A stretch of 48,217 nt of DNA, taken from contig JAMPER010000007.1 in the NCBI GenBank assembly GCA_023664945.1, positions 1 through 48,217 on the forward strand, in the 5' to 3' direction. The notes beneath the pieces are model-generated. The model was not told the DNA's origin and ran no database searches. It was given only the letters and a program-made list of their open reading frames with translations. Positions 27,475 through 36,068 of this stretch are shown piece after piece (the first letter of the stretch is position 1; every line of letters begins with the position of its first letter). Origin of the DNA: Alistipes senegalensis (GTDB lineage: Bacteria > Pseudomonadota > Gammaproteobacteria > Burkholderiales > Burkholderiaceae_D). Both the position numbers and the translations under genes were made by a program.

Positions 27475-28314
27475 ATGGCGCGTGAAAAAACGGTGCGGGT
27501 GGCGGCTTGCTGTTACCGGCATGGGCAGTTTTCGGAAGTTGCTGATGTGCTGGCGGCCGAGGTGCCTGTTTTTCTGGAATACAACGGGATCCCCTATACG
27601 GTTTTGCTGGCGACGCCGGATGATCTGGCAGACCTGGCGGTGGGGTTTTCCCTGACAGAAGGGATTGTTGCGACAGCGGCGGATTTGTCTGTCGGCATGA
27701 TAGCGCCGCAGCCGGAGGGGTGGCGCATTGCCTTGCAGATTGCCGGTGCGCAGGTTGTTGACAGGCTGGCAGAGAAGCGATGTGTTTCATTTGCCTTGCC
27801 TTGCGGGAAAAGGGATGAAGGAGGGCAGGCAGCTTGCGGTGCCTTGCCGGCTCCTGTTTATGGGGAAGAGGGGTTGTTTACACCTGACCAGCTTCATGCC
27901 GGTTTTGCGCAGATGGAAGCGCAGCAGGTGGTAAGAACGCAGACGGGGGCCACACATGCGGCGGCCTGGATGGATGCCACAGGCCAGGTGACGCTGATCA
28001 GGGAAGATGTGGCACGGCATAATGCGCTGGATAAGCTGATTGGCGCTCTGGCGCAAAAAAAGGAGGGGTTTTCTTCTGGCGCTGTGCTGGTGACCAGCCG
28101 GGCGAGCCATGAAATGGTGCGGAAATGTGTGGCTGTTGGTGTGAGGGTGCTGGCGGCTATATCGGCGCCGACGGCGTTGGCTGTGCGTGTGGCGCAGGAT
28201 GCCGGGATGACGCTGGCGGCTTTTGTACGGCAGACAGGGTTTACAGTTTATACCTGCCCGGCACGGCTGTGCGGGAAACGGGAAGGTACGGACGTCAGGG
28301 AGGAAACGCGGTAA
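27475..28314 (+). CDS. fdhD: Formate dehydrogenase sulfurtransferase FdhD, one-Cys form
   Basis: FdhD passes sulfur from IscS to the molybdenum cofactor of formate dehydrogenase, which is needed for FDH activity. The 279-residue protein has the family segments TGATHAAAWMD, EDVARHNALDKLIGAL and VLVTSRASHEMVRK, and IYTHP-like VYTCPARL near the end. The conserved CxxC (CGVCG in E. coli) reads QAAC, so only the second Cys (C121 here) remains. Other cysteines lie upstream (C103, C110). The start at 27475 has AAGGGAG 5 nt before it; a GTG six bases earlier is less likely. It is downstream of modE and serves the FdhF encoded about 5 kb away. Confidence 0.92.
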   Translation: MAREKTVRVAACCYRHGQFSEVADVLAAEVPVFLEYNGIPYTVLLATPDDLADLAVGFSLTEGIVATAADLSVGMIAPQPEGWRIALQIAGAQVVDRLAEKRCVSFALPCGKRDEGGQAACGALPAPVYGEEGLFTPDQLHAGFAQMEAQQVVRTQTGATHAAAWMDATGQVTLIREDVARHNALDKLIGALAQKKEGFSSGAVLVTSRASHEMVRKCVAVGVRVLAAISAPTALAVRVAQDAGMTLAAFVRQTGFTVYTCPARLCGKREGTDVREETR

Positions 28315-28348
28315 ACTGTTTCCTTTGTTTTCCCTTACAGTGACGACC

Positions 28349-29635
28349 ATGAAAATTGATACGCTTGCCATTCATGCGGGCTATTCGCCCGATCCGGTTA
28401 CCAAGTCGGTGACGGTGCCTATTTACCAGACGGTTGCCTATGCGTTTGACAGCGCCCAGCATGGCGCTGATCTGTTTGACCTGAAGGTGCCAGGCAATAT
28501 CTATACCCGCATCATGAATCCGACCAATGATGTGCTGGAAAAGCGGGTGGCGGCACTTGAAGGAGGCGTTGCAGCCCTGGCGCTGGCTTCGGGTATGGCA
28601 GCGGTTACCTGCGCTATCCAGACGATTGCGGAAATGGGCGACAATATTGTTGCCGCCAGCACGCTTTACGGGGGTTCCTACAATTTGTTTGCGCATACTT
28701 TCCCGCAGTATGGCGTGGAGGTGCGCTTTGCCGACCCGCGTTATCCGGAGAACCTGGCCGCGCTGATTGACAGCCGGACAAAGGCGGTTTTTTGCGAATC
28801 GGTGGGTAATCCTTTTGGCAATGTAACGGATATTGCGCAGCTGGCGGAAGTGGCCCATGCCCATGATGTGCCGCTTATTGTGGATAATACGGTGCCGACG
28901 CCTTATCTTTGCCGGCCGTTTGAATGGGGCGCGGATATTGTGGTTCATGCCTTGACCAAATCTCTGGCGGGCCATGCCAACAGCCTGGGCGGCGCGGTGG
29001 TCGATAGCGGCCGGTTCCCCTGGGCGGAAAAAGGGGCGCGTTTCAAGCGTTTGAATGAGCCGGATGTTTCCTATCACGGCGTGGTTTATACCAAGGAGAT
29101 GGGGAATGCCGCTTATATTACCCGGGCGCGCGTGGTGCCGTTAAGAAGTATGGGGGCAGCACTTTCTCCGATGAATGCCTTTTTGATTTTGCAGGGAATG
29201 GAAACGCTGCATCTTCGTATGGAACGGGCCTGTGATAATGCGCTGGCAGTGGCGCGTTATCTGAAGGATCATCCGAAGGTTGCCTGGGTAAATTGTGCGG
29301 CGCTGCCGGATCATCCGGATTACGGGCTTTTACAGAAATATATGGGCGGCAAAGCGCCCAGTATTCTTTCCTTTGGAGTAAAACCGTCGGCGGGCATGGG
29401 GCCGCGTGAGGCGGGTGCGAAGATGCTGGATGCTGTCAAGCTCTTTACGCGCCTGGTCAATATTGGCGATTCCCGCTCGCTCATTACGCATTCTGCCTCT
29501 ACTACCCACCGGCAGCTGAGTGCGGAAGAGCTGAAGAAAGCCGGTGTCAGCGAAGATATGCTCCGCCTTTCCATCGGGCTGGAACACATTGATGACTTGA
29601 TTGAGGATCTGGAGCAGGCGCTTGCCCAGGTTTGA
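28349..29635 (+). CDS. metY: O-acetylhomoserine sulfhydrylase
   Basis: MetY forms homocysteine from O-acetylhomoserine and sulfide, the direct sulfhydrylation route to methionine. The 428-residue PLP protein begins MKIDTLAIHAGYSPDP and has YTRIMNPTNDVLEKRVAALEG, the PLP-lysine segment HALTKSLAGHANSLGG and SLITHSASTTHRQLS near the C-terminus, all typical of the MetY branch of Cys/Met enzymes. The ATG at 28349 fits the family; a longer frame overlaps fdhD. It lies 34 bp after fdhD on the same strand and may be transcribed with modE-fdhD. metK for the next pathway branch lies about 7 kb to the right. Confidence 0.94.
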   Translation: MKIDTLAIHAGYSPDPVTKSVTVPIYQTVAYAFDSAQHGADLFDLKVPGNIYTRIMNPTNDVLEKRVAALEGGVAALALASGMAAVTCAIQTIAEMGDNIVAASTLYGGSYNLFAHTFPQYGVEVRFADPRYPENLAALIDSRTKAVFCESVGNPFGNVTDIAQLAEVAHAHDVPLIVDNTVPTPYLCRPFEWGADIVVHALTKSLAGHANSLGGAVVDSGRFPWAEKGARFKRLNEPDVSYHGVVYTKEMGNAAYITRARVVPLRSMGAALSPMNAFLILQGMETLHLRMERACDNALAVARYLKDHPKVAWVNCAALPDHPDYGLLQKYMGGKAPSILSFGVKPSAGMGPREAGAKMLDAVKLFTRLVNIGDSRSLITHSASTTHRQLSAEELKKAGVSEDMLRLSIGLEHIDDLIEDLEQALAQV

Positions 29636-29645
29636 GTGCGGGATA

Positions 29646-29671
29646 TTCCGGCAGCTTTGCTGCTGCCGGAA
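29646..29671. repeat. Inverted repeat between metY and fliT
   Basis: A perfect 10-bp stem (29646-29655 with 29662-29671) with a 6-nt loop lies between the convergent metY and fliT genes. The position suits a bidirectional terminator, but neither side has a T-tract, so it may be only a weak stop or a 3'-end stabiliser. Confidence 0.45.
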
Positions 29672-29682
29672 CGGTAACAGGA

Positions 29683-29964
29683 TTAGTGCCGCATGGCAGC
29701 CGGCAATTGCTGCTGCCACGGTTCGGTGATTTCCCGGATGCTCCGGTCATTTGCCATGATTTCTTTGAGCAGGCGGATTTTCCGGCGAAGCGGTTCGCCG
29801 GTCAGCGGTGTTTTTTTCAGTGTCCGGGCATATTCAACTTGTCTTGCACACTGGTTTTCAAGTGCTTCAAAGTCGTGCCAGTTTTTGGCTGTTGCCGCCG
29901 CCGCCATTTGCGCCGTCAGGCCTGCCAAACGCTCGTATGTATGAATGATTTCAAGCGAACCCAT
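29683..29964 (-). CDS. fliT: FliT-like flagellar chaperone, orphan
   Basis: A 93-residue helical protein that matches the betaproteobacterial FliT pattern: IIHTYERLAGLTAQMAAAA, a WHDFEALENQCA segment, then RRKIRLLKEIMANDRSIRE and the closing ITEPWQQQL. FliT is the export chaperone of the filament cap FliD and regulates FlhDC. No other flagellar gene is in the window, so it is an orphan here. The ATG at 29964 has an AGGTGAGG Shine-Dalgarno; a GTG three codons upstream overlaps that element. Similarity was judged by eye; a different small helical protein is possible. Confidence 0.68.
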   Translation of the reverse strand: MGSLEIIHTYERLAGLTAQMAAAATAKNWHDFEALENQCARQVEYARTLKKTPLTGEPLRRKIRLLKEIMANDRSIREITEPWQQQLPAAMRH

Positions 29965-30122
29965 TTGCCTCACCTGATAATGAAGTTTACCTATGGGTGA
30001 TTTAACGGTAGTATGGGACGGAACTTGATGGGGGAAGGAAAAAATCCGTCTGCCGGCAAAAATAACAGGAAAAGCGGGAAATCAATCTGTCCCGTTTGGA
30101 AAAGCGGATGGTGTTGGAAATT

Positions 30123-30947
30123 TTAGCCAGCCAGCCAGGCGGTGTGGATTTTTTCCAGTGCTTCCAGGCCACGCAGCTTAAGGCTGATGGCCTGCGGGTT
30201 TTGCCGGTTTATGCCTGGATCGGCCGGATTTATCCGAATGAGCGGTGCAGATACTGATTCGCAGAAGCGGCGGACGGTAGGGATGGCGAGCCCGGCACCA
30301 ATTTCAATGACAACGGGATGGCGAAGGGTTTGCCACCACTGGTTGAACCGTCCGCTTTGGGAATCGGTACGGTCTGATATCCATGCCCAATCGTTGAACA
30401 TAAGGATGTTGGGCCTGGCCAATGCGCCGCATTCCGGGCAGAGTGGCAGCTCCGGTTTCCAGCGGCAGTTTTCCTTGTCTATGGCAACAGTGAGGTTGCA
30501 GGCAGGCCAGATGGCGCGAGAACAGGGACCGGTACACTGAAGGTAATGAATGGAGCCATGGCATTCCAGAACGGTTTCAGGCAGAAAACCGGCTTTCTGG
30601 AATTGCCCGTCAACATTGCTGGTAAAGACAAAGCTGCCGTGCGCCATGTTTGCGGCAAAGGCCTGGAGTATCTGAAAGCCTTTGTGCGGGAGGGTATCAC
30701 GGTACAGTTGCAGTCGGTGGCCGTAAAAGCCCCAGGCCAGCCGCGGGTTGTCGGAAAAGGCAGACGGATCGGCGATTTGGATGAACGGAATACGCGCCTT
30801 GCCCAGAAACGGATAGGCTTTCCAGAAGCCTTCATTTCCCCTGAAGTCCGGCAGGCCGGAATCAACTCCCATTCCGGCACCTGCACCGATTAACAGGCCG
30901 TCTGCCTGCCGGATAAGCTGTGCCGCTGCCGTTATATCGTGTTCCAT
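30123..30947 (-). CDS. SIR2-family NAD-dependent protein deacylase
   Basis: A 274-residue sirtuin that would remove acyl groups from protein lysines using NAD+. It has the NAD-binding motif LLIGAGAGMGVDSGLPDFRG, the TSNVDGQF segment (TQNIDxL in most sirtuins), the catalytic His in ECHGSIHYLQC, and the four-Cys zinc site (C...C near 142-147 and CPECG). The GMGVDSGLPDFRGNEGFW version belongs to a less studied bacterial subgroup. The ATG at 30947 has AAGGAG 5 nt before it. It is flanked by fliT and the ahp genes, with no evident acyl-transferase partner. Confidence 0.9.
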   Translation of the reverse strand: MEHDITAAAQLIRQADGLLIGAGAGMGVDSGLPDFRGNEGFWKAYPFLGKARIPFIQIADPSAFSDNPRLAWGFYGHRLQLYRDTLPHKGFQILQAFAANMAHGSFVFTSNVDGQFQKAGFLPETVLECHGSIHYLQCTGPCSRAIWPACNLTVAIDKENCRWKPELPLCPECGALARPNILMFNDWAWISDRTDSQSGRFNQWWQTLRHPVVIEIGAGLAIPTVRRFCESVSAPLIRINPADPGINRQNPQAISLKLRGLEALEKIHTAWLAG

Positions 30948-31000
30948 GGATGCTCCTTGCACGGAAAAGGAAGATTAACGACAGTTTCGCACAAATCAGG

Positions 31001-32545
31001 TCAGTTTCGTATCAGGTAGTCAAAGGCGCTGAGCGCTGCCGTGGCACCGGCACCCATGGCGATGACAATTTGCTTGTATGGCGTGGAGGTGGCGTCGCCT
31101 GCTGCAAATACACCGGGTACCGAGGTTCTGCCATGATCATCAATGATAATTTCCTCGCGTTCGTTCAGGTTGACAGTGCCTTTTAACCAGTCTGTTGCCG
31201 GCTGTTGGCCGATCTGGACAAAGATGCCGTCCAGTTTCAGGTTATGGGTGCTGTTTTCCTGGCGGTTGCGGTAGGCAATGCCGCTGACTTTGCCGCTTTC
31301 GCCGGTTACTTCAACCGGCTCTGATTCCAGCAGGATGGTGACGTTGGGCAGTTTCCTGACTTTTTCCTGAAGGACGGTATCTGCTGTCATCTGGCTGCCT
31401 CTGACCAGGAGGGTAACATGTTGCGTGATACCGGCCAGGTCAATGGCGGCTTCGACTGCACTGTTGCCGCCCCCGACGACGGCAACAGGCTTATCTTTGT
31501 ACAGCGGACCATCGCAATGGGCACAAAAGGCTACGCCTCTCCCGATGTGGCTGCTTTCGCCTTCAATGCCAAGCCGGCGGAAATAGGCGCCGGTTGCCAG
31601 GATGACGGTCCGGCTTTTGATGGATGCCCCGCTTTTCATGCGGATTTCGATCATGTCGCCCGGGATGAGTTTTTCTGCCCGCTGGGGCATCATGATATCC
31701 ACGCCGTGCTCACGGATGTTTTCTTCCAGCAAGGCGGAAAAATGGACGCCATCGGTTTTTTTGATGGCGATGATGTTTTCAATCGCGGTGGTATTGAGCA
31801 TTTGCCCGCCAAAGTTTTCTGTTACCAGGCCGGTCCTGACGCCTTTTCTGGCCGCATAGACTGCAGCTGCAGCTGCAGCTGCGCCGCCGCCGATGACGAT
31901 CACATCAAACGGTGCTTTTGCCGAAATGTTTTCTGCCTCGCGTTTGACGCTGTCTGTATCAATCATGGCGAGGATTTCTTTGAGTGTCATGCGGCCGGTT
32001 GCCAGTTCCTTGCCGTTCAGAAATACGGTGGGCACGCCCATGACGTGCCTTTGGGCGGCCTCTTCCTGAAAGAGTGCGCCATCGATCATGACATGCGAGA
32101 TGTTGGGGTTCAGAACGGCCATCAGGTTCAATGCCTGGACGACTTCGGGGCAGTTCTGGCAGGAAAGCGAGACAAAGGTTTCAAAGTGGAATTCTCCTTT
32201 CAGGTTCCGGATTTGCTCAATGACTTCCGGTTCGGCCTTGGGCGGGTGGCCGCCTGTTTGCAAGAGGGCCAGGACGAAGGAGGTAAATTCGTGTCCCATT
32301 GGGATGGCGGCAAAGGAAATGCCGGTATTTTCTCCGGGACGGCTGATGGTGAAGCAGGGTTTGCGGCCCGGATTGTCTGACTGTTCTGTTACCTGTACGC
32401 GGGAGGACAGTTCGCTGATTTCAGCAAGCAGCTGGCGCATTTCGCGTGATTTGTCGCTATCGTCAACAGAAAGGGTAATTTCAATTGGCAGGGTCAGCTT
32501 TTCCAGATAGGTTTTTAACTGGTTTTTTAAGGATTGATCTAGCAT
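31001..32545 (-). CDS. ahpF: Alkyl hydroperoxide reductase subunit F
   Basis: AhpF transfers electrons from NADH to AhpC for peroxide removal. The 514-residue protein has an N-terminal tandem thioredoxin-fold domain with [15 protein letters not shown], an FAD-binding domain ([22 protein letters not shown] split around 215-235), the redox CAHC in [11 protein letters not shown], an NAD-binding [19 protein letters not shown], and [15 protein letters not shown]. The start [17 protein letters not shown] matches E. coli AhpF, although a longer frame is open. Seven Ala follow the first glycine cluster, encoded by a hexanucleotide repeat. It lies 125 bp downstream of ahpC with a strong hairpin between. 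Confidence 0.95.
   Translation of the reverse strand: MLDQSLKNQLKTYLEKLTLPIEITLSVDDSDKSREMRQLLAEISELSSRVQVTEQSDNPGRKPCFTISRPGENTGISFAAIPMGHEFTSFVLALLQTGGHPPKAEPEVIEQIRNLKGEFHFETFVSLSCQNCPEVVQALNLMAVLNPNISHVMIDGALFQEEAAQRHVMGVPTVFLNGKELATGRMTLKEILAMIDTDSVKREAENISAKAPFDVIVIGGGAAAAAAAVYAARKGVRTGLVTENFGGQMLNTTAIENIIAIKKTDGVHFSALLEENIREHGVDIMMPQRAEKLIPGDMIEIRMKSGASIKSRTVILATGAYFRRLGIEGESSHIGRGVAFCAHCDGPLYKDKPVAVVGGGNSAVEAAIDLAGITQHVTLLVRGSQMTADTVLQEKVRKLPNVTILLESEPVEVTGESGKVSGIAYRNRQENSTHNLKLDGIFVQIGQQPATDWLKGTVNLNEREEIIIDDHGRTSVPGVFAAGDATSTPYKQIVIAMGAGATAALSAFDYLIRN
31861..31881. repeat. CTGCAG hexanucleotide tandem repeat inside ahpF
   Basis: Three perfect CTGCAG units (31861-31878) plus a partial fourth unit. 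On the coding strand they read alternating GCA/GCT alanine codons directly after the three glycines of the FAD-binding motif. Confidence 0.85.
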
Positions 32546-32623
32546 GGCAAGCGGGGTATTGGTGTCGTGGATGGGAAAGTACAGGCAAAACAGGTTTTTG
32601 CCAGGCAACAGTCGAAATTGTTC

Positions 32624-32658
32624 TCCTGCTTTCTGCGCATGAGGCGCAGAAAGCAGGA
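32624..32658. repeat. Strong hairpin in the ahpC-ahpF gap
   Basis: A perfect 15-bp stem (32624-32638 with 32644-32658) with a 5-nt loop, 13 nt after the ahpC stop on the minus strand. No T-tract follows in either direction. It could protect the 3' end of ahpC mRNA and reduce read-through into ahpF, giving more AhpC than AhpF. Confidence 0.75.
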
Positions 32659-32670
32659 AGGATGGCGGGT

Positions 32671-33237
32671 TTAGATTTTGCCGACCAGATCCAGGGAGGG
32701 AGCCAGGGTTTCTGCACCCGGTTTCCAGGAGGCAGGGCAGACTTCGCCTTTATGGCTGGCGACATACTGGGCGGCCTGGATTTTGCGGATCAGCTCGGTT
32801 GCGGAGCGGCCTACGCTGCCGTCCTGTACTTCCATGATTTTGACGATACCGTCCGGATTGATGACAAAGGTACCGCGCATGGCCATGCCGTCGGATTCAA
32901 TCATGACTTCGAAGTTACGGGTAAGGGTGCCGGTGGGGTCGCCTACCATCGGATACTGGATTTTTTTGATGGTGTCGGAAGCATCATGCCAGGCTTTATG
33001 GGTGAAGTGGGTGTCGGTTGAGACGGAATAGATTTCCACGCCCATTTTTTTGAAGGTTTCGTAATTGTCAGCCAGGTCGCCCAGTTCTGTCGGGCAGACA
33101 AAGGTAAAGTCTGCCGGGTAGAAGAAAACGACAGACCATTTGCCTTTGAGGTCGGCTTCGGTCACTTTGACGAATTTGCCGTTATGGTAAGCCATGGCTT
33201 TGAACGGCTTGATTTCGGAATTGATAAGAGATGACAT
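32671..33237 (-). CDS. ahpC: Alkyl hydroperoxide reductase subunit C
   Basis: AhpC is a typical 2-Cys peroxiredoxin that reduces hydrogen peroxide, alkyl hydroperoxides and peroxynitrite. The 188-residue protein has the peroxidatic Cys in [17 protein letters not shown] (C48) and the resolving Cys in [11 protein letters not shown] (C167), plus the GGLG-type [10 protein letters not shown] segment. The ending LDLVGKI matches enteric AhpC. AAGGAG lies 8 nt before the ATG. It leads ahpC-ahpF. Confidence 0.98.
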   Translation of the reverse strand: MSSLINSEIKPFKAMAYHNGKFVKVTEADLKGKWSVVFFYPADFTFVCPTELGDLADNYETFKKMGVEIYSVSTDTHFTHKAWHDASDTIKKIQYPMVGDPTGTLTRNFEVMIESDGMAMRGTFVINPDGIVKIMEVQDGSVGRSATELIRKIQAAQYVASHKGEVCPASWKPGAETLAPSLDLVGKI

Positions 33238-33328
33238 GGATAAACTCCTTGTTGGTGGACAGTTTGGTAATTGTTGAATCTCAGTCTGGCAAGAAAAGCG
33301 TTTTTTCCGCCGGGCTGTTTAGGTTCAC

Positions 33329-33357
33329 ATTAAAGCACGACTTGAAAATTCTTGCAG
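33329..33357 (-). promoter_or_regulatory. Candidate ahpC promoter
   Basis: On the minus strand CTGCAA (33357-33352), a 17-nt spacer and TTTAAT (33334-33329), about 90 nt before the ahpC ATG. The -10 is good and the -35 poor, as expected for an activator-dependent promoter. No clear OxyR motif was recognised. Confidence 0.4.
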
Positions 33358-33378
33358 GGCACGCTTTTCTTTTGCTTG

Positions 33379-33927
33379 TTATAGCCAGAATTTGGGGTAA
33401 TGGCGTTCTTTGCTGGAAGACAGGTTGTTCAGGATGAGTGCGGTCAGCAGCATGATCAGTACGCCGACCAGAACGGGCGACAGGACATAGCTGAATCCCA
33501 GGTTAAAGACGGAATTGCCGCCGGTAACGGCAATTAAGGCTGTTGCGCCGCCTGGCGGATGGGTGGTGTGTGTTATCTGCATGGCGGCAATGGCAATTGA
33601 GACGGCCAGGGCGCCAGCTAGGGCCACCTGGTTGGGCAGCAGCAGGTGGATGATGACGCCGGTCAGGGCGGAAATGGTATGGCCGCCGATGAGGTTGCGC
33701 GGCTGGGAAAAATCCGACATGGGTACGCCATAAATCAGAACGGCAGAGGCACCGAATGAACCGATCAGGAAGAGGTTGGCGTTTTCCTGAATGCCCATGT
33801 AGCGGTTGAGCTGCCAGACAGCATAAATACCCAGAAAGCCGCCGAGCCACGACCAGAAGATTTCGCTGGGCGGTTTGTGAGTGGACACCCGGGGATTTCC
33901 CCGCATTTTGCTAAAAAAGTGTTTCAT
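33379..33927 (-). CDS. HPP-family membrane protein
   Basis: A 182-residue protein with four to five transmembrane segments and the HPP-family signature: LIGSFGASAVLIYG, SQPRNLIGGH and THPPGGATALIA (the His-Pro-Pro that names the family). Plant members have been linked to nitrite transport into chloroplasts; bacterial functions are mostly unknown. It lies upstream of ahpC on the same strand (141 bp gap) and 23 bp downstream of dapF, so it may be transcribed with lpxL-dapF. Confidence 0.88.
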   Translation of the reverse strand: MKHFFSKMRGNPRVSTHKPPSEIFWSWLGGFLGIYAVWQLNRYMGIQENANLFLIGSFGASAVLIYGVPMSDFSQPRNLIGGHTISALTGVIIHLLLPNQVALAGALAVSIAIAAMQITHTTHPPGGATALIAVTGGNSVFNLGFSYVLSPVLVGVLIMLLTALILNNLSSSKERHYPKFWL

Positions 33928-33950
33928 AACAAAGGAATGTTACAGGTAAG

Positions 33951-34817
33951 TTATATTTCGATTTCACCGTGGAAGACGCTGACAGCCGGACCGGTCATCA
34001 TGACGGGGTGTCCGATTCCATCCCAGGCAATGCGCAGTTCTCCGCCTGCCATCCGGACTTGAACGGGTGAATCCAGCATGCCGCGGCATATTCCTGATAC
34101 CGCAGCTGCGCAGGCACCGGTGCCGCAGGCCAGGGTTTCTCCGGCTCCGCGTTCATAGACGCGCAGCCGGATATGGTGGCGATCCACTTTTTCCATAAAA
34201 CCAGCGTTTACCCGGTTGGGGAAGCGGATATGCCGTTCAATGGCCGGGCCTTCTTCCATAACAGGCGCTGTTTCGATTTGTTCTACCAGCTGTACAGCAT
34301 GGGGGTTGCCCATGGAAAGCACGGCAAATGTTCGTATGGGAGCATGGGTGTTTTTTCCTGCAAGGGAAAGCGGCCACAGTGTGCAGCTGCCTTCTTTTAT
34401 TCCTGTTAGCCCAGTTGTGTCAAAAGGGACTTTTTGTGGGGCAAAGACAGGGATACCCATATTGACGGTAATGTTGCCGTCTTTTTCCAGGCGCAGGGTG
34501 ATGATGCCGGCCAAGGTTTCGACGGTGATGCATGATTTGTCTGTCAGGCCCTGTTCTGTGACAAAGCGGACGAAAGCGCGTGCGCCATTGCCGCATTGTT
34601 CGACTTCCCCGCCATCGGCATTAAAGATGCGGTAACGGAAATCGACGTCCGGTTTTTGGGTTTTTTGGACCAGAAGGATTTGATCGGCACCGATACCGAA
34701 GCGCCTGTCGGCCAGGAAGCGATGCTGTTCCGGAGACAGGTTAATGGGTTGGTCTATACCATTAATGACGATGAAGTCATTGCCGGCACCGTGCATTTTG
34801 GTGAATCGGATTTTCAT
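33951..34817 (-). CDS. dapF: Diaminopimelate epimerase
   Basis: DapF interconverts LL- and meso-diaminopimelate for lysine and peptidoglycan synthesis. The 288-residue protein has both catalytic cysteines in their motifs ([10 protein letters not shown] and [12 protein letters not shown]), the N-terminal [13 protein letters not shown] and MGNPHAV. Its ATG overlaps the lpxL stop by 4 nt. The lpxL-dapF pair beside metK is the standard betaproteobacterial arrangement. Confidence 0.97.
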   Translation of the reverse strand: MKIRFTKMHGAGNDFIVINGIDQPINLSPEQHRFLADRRFGIGADQILLVQKTQKPDVDFRYRIFNADGGEVEQCGNGARAFVRFVTEQGLTDKSCITVETLAGIITLRLEKDGNITVNMGIPVFAPQKVPFDTTGLTGIKEGSCTLWPLSLAGKNTHAPIRTFAVLSMGNPHAVQLVEQIETAPVMEEGPAIERHIRFPNRVNAGFMEKVDRHHIRLRVYERGAGETLACGTGACAAAVSGICRGMLDSPVQVRMAGGELRIAWDGIGHPVMMTGPAVSVFHGEIEI

Positions 34818-35698
34818 TTTTTCCCGGCTCCGCTGTAAATGCCGGGCATGCCGGGCGGGCGTGTTTTGAAACGCCGGTGCGTCCAGAAGTATTCGGCCGG
34901 ATGTTCCAGGATACGTTGCTCAATAAATTCGTTAACCCGGCGGGTGGCGGCGGTAATATCTTTGCCCGGGAAGTTTTCGAGCGGCGGGCAGAATTCAACC
35001 CGCCAGCCCTGGTAATTGGGCCGGAATGAGGCAATGACCGGTATGACTTTGGCTCCTGTTGCGGCAGCAATTCGGGCAGGGGCGGTCAGGGTGGCGGCTG
35101 TTTGCCCGAAAAACGGGATGAATTCGGCATCCTGCATTCCGAAATCCAGATCTGGTAGCATGTAAAAGGGGATGCTTTTTTTCAGCGCCCTGATAATGGG
35201 CTTGACGCCTTGACGGCGGGTGAACAGCAGCACATCCTTGTTAAAGCGCATTCTTCCTTTGCGCAACAGGCGGTCAAAGGTTTTGTTTTTCTGCTCAACG
35301 TAAATTGAGCTGCCAACGGTATGGAAGGTCACGACTACGCCGGGTACTTCAAGGCAGACAAAATGCGGGCAAAGAAAGATGACCGGGCCTGCTGTGACTT
35401 CTTCCATCGGGAAAGCCGGGACCAGTTCAATCAGTTTTTCAATTCTTTTGCGCGGCGACCACCACAGGATGCCCCTTTCTACCACGCTGCGGCCATAACA
35501 CTGGAAATGGGCTTTGGCCAGCCTGATTCGTGCTTTTTCATCCATTTCAGGAAAGCACAGGCGCAGGTTGGTGAGCGTGATTTCACGCCGGGAGCGCAGG
35601 AAATAGTAGGTGATGGAACCCAGTCCTTTCCCGATTCTGCCAAGGAGCGGCAGCGGCAGCCAGTGGATCAGCCAGAGAAAAAAAACAACCAGTTTCAT
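34814..35698 (-). CDS. lpxL: Lipid A biosynthesis acyltransferase
   Basis: This LpxL/HtrB-family inner-membrane enzyme adds a secondary acyl chain to the Kdo2-lipid A precursor. The 294-residue protein has an N-terminal hydrophobic anchor (about 3-20) and the catalytic HX4E motif (H112, E117 in [13 protein letters not shown]). LRLCFPEM and DLDFG are also family segments. Whether it is the lauroyl (LpxL) or myristoyl (LpxM) type cannot be told. Only one copy is here, whereas some relatives carry two in tandem. A possible small terminator hairpin lies in its upstream region. Confidence 0.92.
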   Translation of the reverse strand: MKLVVFFLWLIHWLPLPLLGRIGKGLGSITYYFLRSRREITLTNLRLCFPEMDEKARIRLAKAHFQCYGRSVVERGILWWSPRKRIEKLIELVPAFPMEEVTAGPVIFLCPHFVCLEVPGVVVTFHTVGSSIYVEQKNKTFDRLLRKGRMRFNKDVLLFTRRQGVKPIIRALKKSIPFYMLPDLDFGMQDAEFIPFFGQTAATLTAPARIAAATGAKVIPVIASFRPNYQGWRVEFCPPLENFPGKDITAATRRVNEFIEQRILEHPAEYFWTHRRFKTRPPGMPGIYSGAGKK

Positions 35699-35797
35699 AG
35701 AATGATAAGGATACGGCGCAGGTACAGAGCAGGGGTGTTATCAATGCCCCGGGAAAAACAGGGCAGGGAATACCAAGGGCTTGTTGTTTTACGCATT

Positions 35798-35819
35798 AAA
35801 AAAATGGCTGGATCAGCCA
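35798..35819 (-). terminator. Possible small terminator upstream of lpxL
   Basis: On the minus strand a 6-bp stem (35819-35814 with 35810-35805), 3-nt loop and seven T (35804-35798), about 100 nt before the lpxL start. It could stop leftward transcription from the metK leader region or attenuate lpxL. The stem is short. Confidence 0.35.
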
Positions 35820-35919
35820 GATAGGATTCTAGCAATTTTTGGTGAAATCCTGTTGCCTGTTTTGCATGGCGGCCTGAAAAAGACCGATGTTTCCATAAGG
35901 AAATATTTTTTTGAAAAGC

Positions 35920-35948
35920 CTGTAAAAAGCCAAATTCAGGCGTACAAT
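35920..35948 (+). promoter_or_regulatory. Candidate metK promoter
   Basis: CTGTAA (35920-35925), a 17-nt spacer and TACAAT (35943-35948), giving a leader of about 115 nt before metK. The -10 is good and the -35 weak. Confidence 0.5.
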
Positions 35949-35973
35949 ACCTACCCGGAATTTCCGCTGAGTT

Positions 35974-36052
35974 AATAGACAACTTGCGAGGCGGCATAAA
36001 AATTTCGCTAAAGCGTCGCAGGCTTCTTCTGCGACATGTTGAACTGACTATT
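35974..36052 (+). ncRNA. Structured metK leader, possible cis-regulatory RNA
   Basis: The leader can fold by eye into a three-way junction. The closing stem is AATAG (35974-35978) with CTATT (36048-36052), continued by CAAC (35980-35983) with GTTG (36038-36041). Helix 2 is GCGA (35986-35989) with TCGC (36005-36008). Helix 3 is GTCGCAG (36015-36021) with CTGCGAC (36029-36035). The closing strand ends next to the Shine-Dalgarno AGGGAG (36054-36059), so folding could control translation. It does not look like the SAM-I, SAM-II or SAH riboswitches as I know them. No covariation evidence is available. Confidence 0.4.
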
Positions 36053-36068
36053 TAGGGAGTCTGCCAGT

